This document shows positions 1 to 6,942 of a stretch of 25,287 nt of DNA, one piece after another. The first letter of the stretch is position 1. Every line of letters begins with the position of its first letter. A program made the translations under genes and the position numbers. The stretch is from Bacillota bacterium (lineage in GTDB: Bacteria > Bacillota > UBA4882 > UBA8346), in assembly GCA_023415835.1 (NCBI GenBank), contig JAEZJK010000094.1, forward strand, positions 1 through 25,287. The letters are read 5' to 3'. Below the pieces are notes generated by a model. The model ran no database searches, was not told the DNA's origin, and was given only the letters and a program-made list of their open reading frames with translations.

Positions 1-165
1 CATGCCATTGTAGATCGCCCCATCCCCTTAACCCCCAGCACCAACTCCCGACTGGGCGTCGGCGGCCAGCACCAGGGACTTCATCGATGTGCCCGAAACG
101 GATTTTTAGGCCCGTCTTCGAAGATGGTTGCCCTGACTAGGATACTACACCATCCCCTCGTTTTA
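1..165 (-). ncRNA. Candidate structured non-coding RNA (5' part, may continue past window edge)
   Basis: No convincing reading frame covers this GC-rich stretch, which follows an extended -10 promoter at 171-176. On the minus strand several short blocks can pair: GATGGT (149-154) with ACCATC (123-128), CAGGG (131-135) with CCCTG (73-77), CCGAC with GTCGG (48-62, loop GCCCA), and TGTAG (145-149) with CTACA (9-13), the last closing nearly the whole molecule. GGGGATGG occurs near both ends (150-157 and 20-27) and GGTGCTGG occurs twice (66-73 and 35-42). Such density of complementary blocks suggests a compact folded RNA rather than an untranslated filler. Size and clade would fit a large Firmicutes RNA class such as the raiA motif, but that name is a guess; I do not recognise a riboswitch, tmRNA, 6S, SRP or RNase P core. 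Confidence 0.45.
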
Positions 166-170
166 ATACT

Positions 171-179
171 ATTATAACA
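171..179 (-). promoter_or_regulatory. Extended -10 promoter for the candidate RNA
   Basis: The minus strand reads TGTTATAAT, a perfect extended -10 (TGnTATAAT), with no good -35 hexamer at 16-18 bp upstream. Initiation would fall near position 164, just before the GGGGATGG block that opens the candidate RNA. It lies downstream of the terminator at 319-348, so the RNA would be its own transcription unit. Confidence 0.5.
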
Positions 180-230
180 TATTTTTTATGGTTCTACCGA
201 AAAAACTGTTTCCAGGACAAGAGAGGGTAA

Positions 231-418
231 CTTAAGGGCAATAGCCGGGAGCCGAGAAGTCAGATAGGAGCCAGTAATATAAGCGAAGCTTCGGATCCTT
301 GGCAAAAGTAAAACCGGGAAATAAAAATCCGGTAAAGTATAAACCGGAAAGATTATGGGATCCGGAGAACTGACTCCTGTCTCCTGGATCCCGGCTACTA
401 AGTTCATACCCACTTAAG
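231..418. repeat. Imperfect palindromic element with heptamer-word arms (element 1)
   Basis: The arm at 231-275, read on the minus strand, matches the arm at 368-418 read on the plus strand: both carry ACTGrCTCCTrTCT, then GGmTCCCGGCTA, and both end at a CTTAAG. The right arm consists of 7-bp words: TGACTCC, TGTCTCC, TGGATCC, CGGCTAC (371-398). The outer end of the right arm overlaps the last codons of the YuiD-like gene. The core holds the terminator hairpin at 319-348. A 75-codon open frame over this region has no family resemblance and I treat it as non-coding. The shape is MITE-like or a large RNA hairpin; no transposase is present. Confidence 0.55.
319..348 (-). terminator. Intrinsic terminator after the YuiD-like gene
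   Basis: On the minus strand TCCGGT (348-343) pairs perfectly with ACCGGA (333-328) across a 9-nt loop and is followed at once by TTTTTATTT (327-319). The position about 55 bp past the stop codon at 404 suits the end of the transcript leaving the PAP2-like gene. The stem is only 6 bp but GC-rich in the middle. Confidence 0.6.
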
Positions 419-859
419 TAACAAAAACGCCATTACTACACCCAAAGTCGCTCCAGCAATCACCTCGATCGGTGTATGGCCCAGGAGCTCTTTTAACCGT
501 TCTTGATGTAATTCGCCTTCTTCAAATAATTCGTCAATAATTTTATTTAAGGTTATCGCTTGACGGCTTGCGGCGTGCCTAACCCCGGCCGCATCGTACA
601 TTACAATTACGGCAAAAATCAGCGTAATTGCAGTTAAGGCATGATCCCAACCCATACGGATCCCCACTGCGGTAGCGAGGGAGGCAACCAAAGCCGAATG
701 AGAACTGGGCATTCCTCCCGCTCCAACGAAACGCCGAAAGTTAACCCGCTTTTCTTTTAAAAAATAAAATATACCCTTAATTAACTGTGCTATAAACCAA
801 GCGGTTAATGAAGTCAAAAGAATTTCATTATTCGGTAGTTCTTTAAAAATATTATGCAA
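404..859 (-). CDS. Divergent PAP2 family membrane protein (YuiD-like, DUF212)
   Basis: This 151-residue integral membrane protein belongs to the small divergent branch of the PAP2 acid phosphatase fold, typified by B. subtilis YuiD; its substrate is not established. Visible family motifs are GGMPSSHSA (residues 48-56), YDAAGVR (88-94) and LLGHTPIEV (125-133), which supply the histidine, serine and arginine positions expected for phosphatase chemistry. Hydrophobic segments lie near 14-34, 57-88 and 131-148. The start is TTG, preceded by a modest GAGGCGGG site, and gives the usual family length. A promoter sits at 906-934 and a terminator at 319-348, so it is probably a single-gene unit. A role on lipid-linked or isoprenoid pyrophosphates would fit its prenyl synthase neighbour, but that is inference. 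Confidence 0.88.
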   Translation of the reverse strand: MHNIFKELPNNEILLTSLTAWFIAQLIKGIFYFLKEKRVNFRRFVGAGGMPSSHSALVASLATAVGIRMGWDHALTAITLIFAVIVMYDAAGVRHAASRQAITLNKIIDELFEEGELHQERLKELLGHTPIEVIAGATLGVVMAFLLLKWV

Positions 860-905
860 TTTCCCGCCTCAATTCTGAATAACAAATTAGATCAATCTCA
901 AAAAA

Positions 906-934
906 ATATTACCTGGTTTAATGCTGTCTGTCAA
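906..934 (-). promoter_or_regulatory. Sigma-A type promoter for the YuiD-like gene
   Basis: A perfect -35 TTGACA (minus strand, 934-929) is followed after exactly 17 bp by TAATAT (911-906), a 4/6 match to TATAAT. Transcription would start near position 899, leaving a short leader of about 40 nt before the TTG start at 859. Confidence 0.6.
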
Positions 935-942
935 ACTATTTT

Positions 943-2025
943 TTATAACTCACGGTTAGCTACATAGTCAGCCCAAGTTAATAAAAGGCTTTTAAACTTT
1001 GAATCCGGTAATAAAGAAAGTTCTGCGGTTGCCTGGTTAATTATTTTATTGGCCATACTCTTGGCGTACTCTACTCCATTATATTCAACTAATATTTGCT
1101 TTACTTTTTCAATTTCTCCCGCCGATACAGCCGGATTCCCTAACCAGTTCAGAAGATACTCTTGTTCTTGTTTACCGGCGTTTTGAAAAGCATGCAACAC
1201 AATTACCGTCCGTTTTCCTTCCCGAATATCGGATCCCACCGGTTTACCCAAAAGTTTTTCATCGCCTATAATCCCTAAAATATCGTCTTGAAGTTGAAAA
1301 GCGGTACCGCATTTTCGGGCAAAAGAGCCGATTGCCATAATCATATTGTTTTCATTTATCATTTGATCTAACCCGATTGAAGCACCGGCAATACCAGCAA
1401 ACTCATAAAGGATACCTGTTTTTAATTCCAACATTGTCAGAATGTCGCTTTCACTAAGTTCGCTGATGCCCCGTTTCGAATAAAGGACATCCAACGCTTC
1501 TCCCTCAAGCAATCTCTTGGTTAAACCCGTTAACCTAGCGGCCAAATCCAAAACTACATCCTTTTTGACCCCTAAGGCTACTGATTCCAGGAGCAATTCC
1601 ATTGACCAAGCATGTTGAAGATCACCGGCCAAAATCGCCATATTGCACCCATAGTCGATAGCCTCACGCTCGGAATAACCTTCATTTAGGGCATGAGCCC
1701 TGAATTGTTCATGGACGGTAGGAAATCCGCGCCTTTTGGCATCGTTATCAATAATATCATCATGTACCAGCGTCCAAGTATGATAAACTTCTACCGCGGC
1801 AGCTGCCGGAAGAGCCCGCCGCTCGTCTCCGCCTACCGCTCCACAGGAAAAAAGGAGGATACCCGGGCGTAATCGTTTGGCCGGACGGGTCAAATACGAA
1901 TATACCGCCTCCCGTAACTCCTTTGGATTAAAACTTTGGCTATATTTTTCCTGTTGTAAACGTTCAACTACTTTGGCCTCGCGTTCCCGTAACGCTTGGA
2001 TGAATTCTTCTCGGTTCACAGCCAA
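943..2025 (-). CDS. Polyprenyl (geranylgeranyl/farnesyl-type) diphosphate synthase
   Basis: This cytosolic trans-isoprenyl diphosphate synthase condenses isopentenyl diphosphate onto an allylic primer. The first aspartate-rich motif is DDIID at residues 89-93, followed by KRRG; the second is FQLQDDILG (243-251) followed by GKPVGSDIREGKRT (260-273). The first motif lacks the two-residue insertion of bacterial IspA, and the second is DDxxG, as in actinobacterial or archaeal-like GGPP synthases. A tryptophan five residues before the first DD (W84) suggests a short product (C15-C20). At 360 residues it is longer than IspA (about 290). The start is TTG with AGGAGGA 5 bp upstream. It follows xseB, where many Firmicutes carry ispA, but after 257 bp and with its own candidate promoter. 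Confidence 0.88.
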   Translation of the reverse strand: MAVNREEFIQALREREAKVVERLQQEKYSQSFNPKELREAVYSYLTRPAKRLRPGILLFSCGAVGGDERRALPAAAAVEVYHTWTLVHDDIIDNDAKRRGFPTVHEQFRAHALNEGYSEREAIDYGCNMAILAGDLQHAWSMELLLESVALGVKKDVVLDLAARLTGLTKRLLEGEALDVLYSKRGISELSESDILTMLELKTGILYEFAGIAGASIGLDQMINENNMIMAIGSFARKCGTAFQLQDDILGIIGDEKLLGKPVGSDIREGKRTVIVLHAFQNAGKQEQEYLLNWLGNPAVSAGEIEKVKQILVEYNGVEYAKSMANKIINQATAELSLLPDSKFKSLLLTWADYVANREL

Positions 2026-2041
2026 ACTAATCCTCCTCTTA

Positions 2042-2279
2042 TTCGTTACTCGTTAATCGTCTAAACGTCACGCGTAAAATCATTAAAATCGTTCCGGGCA
2101 ATAGGTAGTCGTCCATGTCAATATCCAATTAACCTACGTGAAATTATGAAAATGAAATTGACGTGGATCAACAAGCATCGGTAGCATTTTCTAAATAGGC
2201 AATAAAATAACGTACCTTGTTTTTTATCTAACCTGATTCACAGCCACGCGCGTAACGCCGTATGTTTAACGCGTAACGG
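2042..2279. repeat. Intergenic element bounded by heptamer-word inverted arms (element 2)
   Basis: This spacer between xseB and the prenyl synthase is bounded by facing arms. The left arm on the plus strand reads TTCGTTA, CTCGTTA, ATCGTCT (2042-2062), then CGTCACGCG (2066-2074). The right arm on the minus strand reads CCGTTAC, GCGTTAA, then GCGTTAC, GCGCG (2279-2248). Allowing one indel, the arms share CGTTAC, CGTTAA, CGT and ACGCG in register. The roughly 170-bp interior contains the candidate promoter at 2143-2171 and no open frame of note. Confidence 0.5.
2143..2171 (-). promoter_or_regulatory. Candidate promoter for the prenyl synthase gene
   Basis: The minus strand has TTGATC (2171-2166, 4/6 to TTGACA), a 17-bp spacer, and CATAAT (2148-2143, 5/6 to TATAAT). 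It lies inside the spacer element, about 110 bp before the TTG start at 2025. Spacing is ideal and the -35 is fair. Confidence 0.45.
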
Positions 2280-2282
2280 TCT

Positions 2283-2537
2283 TTATCCCTCATCCTGTTT
2301 AAAATCAGCCAGTTTCGGTTGGCCGTTTTCAAAACCCATTAAAACCTGAAGCCGGCCTTCCGCAGCATCCAATCTTTCCGAACAATATTTGGCAAGCCCG
2401 ATTCCTTCTTCAAACAAATTTAAACTCTCATCCAAAGCAATATTGCCAGCTTCCAACCGTTGCACAATCTCATCCAATCGAGCGATAGCTTCTTCGAAAC
2501 TTCTTTCATTTGGTTTAGTTTCTTTTTCAGTAATCAT
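2283..2537 (-). CDS. xseB: Exonuclease VII small subunit
   Basis: XseB packs along the long helices of XseA to form exonuclease VII, which degrades single-stranded DNA to oligonucleotides in both directions. The 84-residue protein shows the family core: SFEEAIARLDEIVQRLEAG (residues 13-31), then the ALDESLNLFEEGIGLAKYC helix (34-52), followed by an acidic tail. The predicted structure is a two-helix hairpin without catalytic residues. Its ATG overlaps the xseA stop by 4 bp (ATGA), which indicates translational coupling and equimolar synthesis. Length is normal for the family. Confidence 0.95.
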   Translation of the reverse strand: MITEKETKPNERSFEEAIARLDEIVQRLEAGNIALDESLNLFEEGIGLAKYCSERLDAAEGRLQVLMGFENGQPKLADFKQDEG

Positions 2538-3742
2538 CCCGGACTCTCCTTAGATAATACTTTACAATTGATTATTCCCGAAGTTAAGGTTATTTTTAAA
2601 GGATCTCCCGTTTCTACTTGGGACAGGTCTTTAATAAAAGTACCATCGGCCTTTTGGACAATTGAGTACCCCCTTTGTAAGGTAGCCAATGGGCTTAATG
2701 TATCCAATTGCCCCAACACCTTTAAAAATCGTTCCCTGCGCAATATAAGGCTTTGCTTGATTCCCCGGATCAATCTCTCATTTAAAAGGTCAACTTCTTG
2801 TCGGCGAATATTTAATGACTGCTTTGGAAAAGCCAATACCCGGCTCTGGGTTATTTTCTGCAAAACCCGGCGTTCATTTTGAAGTTTACGGTTGACTGCC
2901 TGATATAAACGGTTTTGATATTGGTTAACCTGACGGGATAGGCTTTGTTGATCGGGGACCGCTAATTCCGCCGCCCCCGAAGGGGTCGGAGCCCTCAAAT
3001 CAGCTACAAAATCAGCGATGGTAAAATCGGTTTCATGGCCGACAGCGGAAATTACCGGCTTTGGAAAAGTGGAAATTGCCCGGGCCAATTGTTCATCGTT
3101 AAAAGCCCAAAGTTCCTCGAGTGAACCTCCGCCCCGCCCGATAATTATCAAATCTAAGTTTTGAAACCGGGCCGCGTCATTTAAAGCCTTGATCAGGCTT
3201 GACGGGGCTTCTTCCCCCTGGACTTGGGCGGGAAAAATTAGGATGTCCACGTTGGGACAACGGCGCCGTAAAATTTTAATGATATCTTGGATCGCTGCCC
3301 CGGTCGGGGAGGTAATTACTCCGATTTTTTGGGGCAATGGCGGTAATTTACGTTTACGTTCAAGATCAAACAAGCCCTCCTGGTCCAGTTTTTCTTTTAA
3401 CCTAGCGAATGCTTGGTAAAGGCTTCCCAAGCCAGACGCGGCCATTTCTTCAACATAGAGCTGATATTGGCCGCTCTTTTCATATATGCCGATCCTCCCT
3501 CTGATGGCCACCTCTTGGCCATCGGCAGGTTTAAACTTCAAACTCCAGGCTTGGGACTTGAACATCACACACTTAATACAAGCGCCCGCGTCTTTAAGGG
3601 TGAAGTATAAATGCCCGGAAGAATGGGCGGTGAAATTGGAAATTTCACCCTGAATCCAGACGCCCTCAAGCAAAAAGTTATCCTCGAGCAACCGTTTCAA
3701 AGCGTAGGTGAGTTGGGAGACTGTAATTGTCTTAGAAGCCAA
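2534..3742 (-). CDS. xseA: Exonuclease VII large (catalytic) subunit
   Basis: XseA is the nuclease subunit of exonuclease VII. From the chosen start it has 402 residues: an N-terminal OB-fold (about 7-100, TVSQLTYALKRLL, VWIQGEISNF), then the catalytic domain with GVITSPTGAAI (141-151), GRGGGSLEELWAFN (202-215) and AVGHETDFTIADFVADLRAP (233-252). A helical arm follows and the C-terminus carries LQRGYSIV. I chose the TTG at 3740-3742 because AAAGGAG stands 7 bp upstream and the family normally begins just before TVSQLT. The frame stays open upstream to an ATG at 3835, but that extension contains an intrinsic terminator (3786-3811) and no conserved sequence. GGAGGT does stand immediately before the 3835 ATG, too close for normal initiation. 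Confidence 0.93.
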   Translation of the reverse strand: MASKTITVSQLTYALKRLLEDNFLLEGVWIQGEISNFTAHSSGHLYFTLKDAGACIKCVMFKSQAWSLKFKPADGQEVAIRGRIGIYEKSGQYQLYVEEMAASGLGSLYQAFARLKEKLDQEGLFDLERKRKLPPLPQKIGVITSPTGAAIQDIIKILRRRCPNVDILIFPAQVQGEEAPSSLIKALNDAARFQNLDLIIIGRGGGSLEELWAFNDEQLARAISTFPKPVISAVGHETDFTIADFVADLRAPTPSGAAELAVPDQQSLSRQVNQYQNRLYQAVNRKLQNERRVLQKITQSRVLAFPKQSLNIRRQEVDLLNERLIRGIKQSLILRRERFLKVLGQLDTLSPLATLQRGYSIVQKADGTFIKDLSQVETGDPLKITLTSGIINCKVLSKESPG

Positions 3743-3785
3743 AAGAATGCTCCTTTCTAGTAGATGAGAGTATTCCATAATCAGC

Positions 3786-3811
3786 AAAAAAATCCTGCCC
3801 TTTGGACAGAA
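3786..3811 (-). terminator. Intrinsic terminator or attenuator in the xseA leader
   Basis: On the minus strand TTCTGTCC (3811-3804), an AAA loop and GGGCAGGA (3800-3793) form an 8-bp stem with G-U pairs, followed by seven Ts (3792-3786). The hairpin lies about 44 bp before the xseA start, too near for a new promoter to fit between. It therefore either ends the upstream transcript with some read-through or acts as an attenuator on xseA-xseB. Confidence 0.65.
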
Positions 3812-3969
3812 TCGTTTAGGAATTGAATTATTCATTACCTCCAGCCAATTTGGGTGTTGGAAGGTTAATAGCTGAGAATATCCATCACGGCGAGTTCAAG
3901 CTAGTGTTTGGATTATGAAAATTCTATAATGGGGATTATTAGAGAACCAATAAGGAATACGTTTTCAAA

Positions 3970-6117
3970 TTATTGTAAAAACACCTTCTCCTCATACCGG
4001 CTTAAAAAGTAAGTAAAACCATACGCTAAACAAGTCCCAAAGGCTACTACACCTGAGTCATTAATCAACAACGCCGCAAATCCAGAGATCAGGAGCGAAT
4101 GCCAAACTAGCCTTTCTCTTGCTTCAACCATTATTTCTTTAGTAGTCAGCCGTTTTAAAATACCAATCCCTAACGCTAGCATGATTGTCTTGGTCCAAGC
4201 GCTATAGATTAATAATTTTAAATTCATAGCAGCTTTTCTGGAAAAAATTTGCCAAGTCTGGCCCAGGTTTTGATCGATTAGCAATTGAAAAAAACGCCCT
4301 AAATGAGTTTGGACATCCGGTTCCCTAAAATTATCCCATAATCCAACAAAAACGACTACCAAAATTAGTCCCCCGAAACCAGCCCAGAGTATCCTGTTAT
4401 TCCAATCTAAACTGTATAAATTAACGGCATAAAATGAGAAGCCAACCAACGCAGCCAAGGTTCCTCCAAAATTAATCCCCAATTGGGGCCATCCCAGGGT
4501 AAAGACTGAGAGGAATAAAATTAATAGGGCAGGCCATTTCCGTTTGGCGGTTTGAGTGATTAAATGGGCCAAAACTAAAGAAACCGCTAGAAAAACACCC
4601 ATATATTCATTGCCCATCCCATAATACCTTGAACCTGCTACAGCGCTATATCCCAATGCTGAAAAGCGAATCAGGTTCCAGCCGGTGATCTGGTCCATAA
4701 TTAGCCCGCCCCATAATAATGCTGAAAGGATTAAGTAACGTTGATTAGCTGTCTTTAGTTTCATTAAAATTACTGTAAAACCGATAGTTAATAAGAATAA
4801 ACCGCCTTCATGCCATGTACCCGTCGGCAACATAGGCAACATTAACATCGCGAAAGGTAAAACGGCAACTATTATTAATAAAAATCCGCTACCAAGCCTC
4901 TTTTTTAAAATTATACTAAGAGTAACAGCCAGCCAACCGGTGGAAATAATCCATAAATACCAATCTAGTAAGGAACGTTGTGAAGAATTCATCATATTGA
5001 TTTTATGGTTTATTTTCTCTAATTTTTCCAGGTGATCTTGTGAAGCAAGTGAACGAATTACTCTCCCGGAGAAAGAGTCCATTGCTTGCAACCCCGCCAT
5101 ACTAATTAATGACGGTAATAGATCAATATTGGCCACTAACCCGTACCAGTTAGTGGTTCCAGAGGTTAACAACCCTTTTTTGTATCCGGCGCCCCGGATC
5201 ACAATCGCAGCCAGCATACTCCGTTTGCTAATCCCTTCCTTTGATAATGAAGGGCTCAACATCACCATCCGATAGTGCCCGGCTGGCCTATTTTGGATAA
5301 AGAGGGCCAGGCGTTCCCAGGCTTCCTGCTTTAACTTTATGTACTGCTCAGGGAGCATCTCTTCGCGGAACCGGTCTAACCGGGCAAAATCCCCAAATTC
5401 AACCAGGATAAGGCTACGAGGTTTTAATAATCGGCTTATTTCAGCTAATACTTGTTCGGGATTAAAACGGTATCGGTATGGAAAAGATTGGTCCGGTATA
5501 TTTATTTCTGCGCCAACCATGCCGCTATCGACAATACCGTCTCGATCCATTATGGCATAAGCTCCGGAACGGCTAGGTTCGATAAACGTATCTTTATCGC
5601 CAATTAGGAAGGTTTTCCAACCATTAATCCTAAAAATTTCACCTAATAATCCAGGCTGAACCGATAAGTCCTCACTTTCGGAACGATTTAAAATCCAACC
5701 TATTTCAGGCACTACTAAATCATTTTTTTCACCTTCAATACCTGTGCTCCATCTCCAAAAAGAGCTTGCTTTGCCTGACGCCGATGAACCTTCAAGTTTA
5801 TAAGCGCCTCCGTGATACGGCGGGGTAACGCTTCGGTTACCGCTCCCTAAGGTTAAATAGCCGCTTTCGGAATTGTTATAACCAGTCCCGGTACGAACAT
5901 TCATTAGGCCACAGGCTGACTCCTCAAGGAACTCCCGGATAGCTGGAAGATTACATTTCAGCAGTTCGACGCTTTCCACTTTATCGATGGAAAAAATAAT
6001 GATTGGTTGATCGTTAGGATGAAGGTTTTCTAATGGTAAGGCTTGGGAAACCGTTACGATCCAGATGTAGATCAGAATGATAAATAGTAGTATTTTCCCG
6101 GATAATCGGTTTTTCAT
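3970..6117 (-). CDS. Membrane protein with alkaline-phosphatase-like extracellular domain
   Basis: This 715-residue protein has a signal anchor (residues 8-26), an outer domain of about 350 residues and roughly ten membrane helices (386-708). The outer domain resembles the alkaline phosphatase/phosphoglyceromutase fold: opening strand IIIFSIDKV (39-47), a segment NVRTGTGYNNSESGYLTLGS (73-92) where the nucleophile would lie, GDKD (173-176), LVEFGDFARLD (238-248), and a closing GLLTSGTTNWYGLVANIDLL (315-334). The usual DHG-type metal-binding histidines are not evident, so activity is uncertain. Between helices is a striking GSRYYGMGNEYMGV (495-508). Related genes of this shape occur in other Firmicutes as unnamed proteins. 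The ATG has GAGGTG 5 bp upstream. It lies 69 bp after truA. Function unknown; handling of a phosphorylated envelope polymer or lipid is a guess. Confidence 0.8.
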   Translation of the reverse strand: MKNRLSGKILLFIILIYIWIVTVSQALPLENLHPNDQPIIIFSIDKVESVELLKCNLPAIREFLEESACGLMNVRTGTGYNNSESGYLTLGSGNRSVTPPYHGGAYKLEGSSASGKASSFWRWSTGIEGEKNDLVVPEIGWILNRSESEDLSVQPGLLGEIFRINGWKTFLIGDKDTFIEPSRSGAYAIMDRDGIVDSGMVGAEINIPDQSFPYRYRFNPEQVLAEISRLLKPRSLILVEFGDFARLDRFREEMLPEQYIKLKQEAWERLALFIQNRPAGHYRMVMLSPSLSKEGISKRSMLAAIVIRGAGYKKGLLTSGTTNWYGLVANIDLLPSLISMAGLQAMDSFSGRVIRSLASQDHLEKLEKINHKINMMNSSQRSLLDWYLWIISTGWLAVTLSIILKKRLGSGFLLIIVAVLPFAMLMLPMLPTGTWHEGGLFLLTIGFTVILMKLKTANQRYLILSALLWGGLIMDQITGWNLIRFSALGYSAVAGSRYYGMGNEYMGVFLAVSLVLAHLITQTAKRKWPALLILFLSVFTLGWPQLGINFGGTLAALVGFSFYAVNLYSLDWNNRILWAGFGGLILVVVFVGLWDNFREPDVQTHLGRFFQLLIDQNLGQTWQIFSRKAAMNLKLLIYSAWTKTIMLALGIGILKRLTTKEIMVEARERLVWHSLLISGFAALLINDSGVVAFGTCLAYGFTYFLSRYEEKVFLQ

Positions 6118-6186
6118 CTCTTCACCTCTTCGAAACTGCTATCAATACTTGCCGATTCACGTTAAGCGGAGACTGATACTGACTAA

Positions 6187-6942
6187 CTAATAATATACTT
6201 CCTCCAAACAAAGGCCCTGAGCCGGAGCTGTCGGTCCGGCGATAGTACGGTCTTTCCCTTCAAGGACAATCATAAAAGAATCCACGGTTAACTTAGCATT
6301 ACCTACCAGGATTAAACTCCCGACAATATTTCGAACCATATGATAAAGAAATCCGTCGGCATTGATGGTTATCTTGATCAGTGGACCTGTCTGTGCCAAC
6401 TGGCAAAAGTTAATCGTCCTAATGGTATTGGCAACTGCTGATCCGGCGGCCTGAAAGCTTTTAAAATCATGTTTCCCAGTCAGAATAGGGATCGCCTTCT
6501 GAATCATACTGACGTCCAGTTGATGACGATAATAGTAAACAAAGTCCCGATTAAAAAGGGGCCGTAACTTATCATTATAAATCGAATAGGAGTATGTTTT
6601 ATTTTTAGCCGAATAACGGGCATGAAACTCCAAATCAACCTCTTTTACCGTTTGGATTAGGATATCTTCAGGTAAAATACTGTTGAGAGCCTTATGTAAT
6701 TTATCAACCTGGAGTGGGTTAGCGGTTTTAAAGTTGACCACCTGCCCCCGGGCATGGACCCCGGCGTCAGTTCTACCAGCTCCAATGATAGTGGTTTTAA
6801 TATTTAATATTCGGGAAAGGCCATCTTCTAAAATACCTTGGATGGTGGGGCCGTTTAATTGGCGTTGAAACCCGGCATAGTTTGTCCCCTGATAGGCTAA
6901 TACTAACTTTAAGTTACGGATGGGGCTTTCCACATAAATCAC
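6187..6942 (-). CDS. truA: tRNA pseudouridine(38-40) synthase
   Basis: TruA isomerises uridines 38-40 in the anticodon stem-loop of many tRNAs. The catalytic aspartate lies in GAGRTDAGVHA (D59 from the chosen start), preceded by YQGTNYAGFQRQ and followed later by FKSFQAAGSA, ADGFLYHMVRNIVGSLI and a closing PTAPAQGLCLEEVYY. Length (251) is normal. I chose GTG at 6940-6942 because it forms a GTGA 4-bp overlap with the ecfT stop; TTG one codon upstream is equally possible. The ribosome binding site is weak, so coupling to ecfT translation is likely. The ecfA1-ecfA2-ecfT-truA order is classic for Firmicutes. Confidence 0.95.
   Translation of the reverse strand: MIYVESPIRNLKLVLAYQGTNYAGFQRQLNGPTIQGILEDGLSRILNIKTTIIGAGRTDAGVHARGQVVNFKTANPLQVDKLHKALNSILPEDILIQTVKEVDLEFHARYSAKNKTYSYSIYNDKLRPLFNRDFVYYYRHQLDVSMIQKAIPILTGKHDFKSFQAAGSAVANTIRTINFCQLAQTGPLIKITINADGFLYHMVRNIVGSLILVGNAKLTVDSFMIVLEGKDRTIAGPTAPAQGLCLEEVYY

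Noticed and set aside
1..165. Known riboswitch, tmRNA, SRP RNA, 6S RNA or RNase P RNA
   Set aside because: None of the conserved cores of these classes that I know is visible on either strand.
186..413. 75-codon open frame on the minus strand
   Set aside because: It runs through the inverted arms and the terminator hairpin, has no ribosome binding site or family-like sequence, and overlaps the end of the YuiD-like gene.
2460..2882. 140-codon plus-strand frame opposite xseB-xseA
   Set aside because: It is antisense to two well-conserved genes and its product has no recognisable domain; it is a shadow of their codon usage.
3743..3835. N-terminal extension of XseA from the ATG at 3835
   Set aside because: The extension contains an intrinsic terminator and non-conserved residues, and a better-spaced ribosome binding site serves the TTG at 3742.
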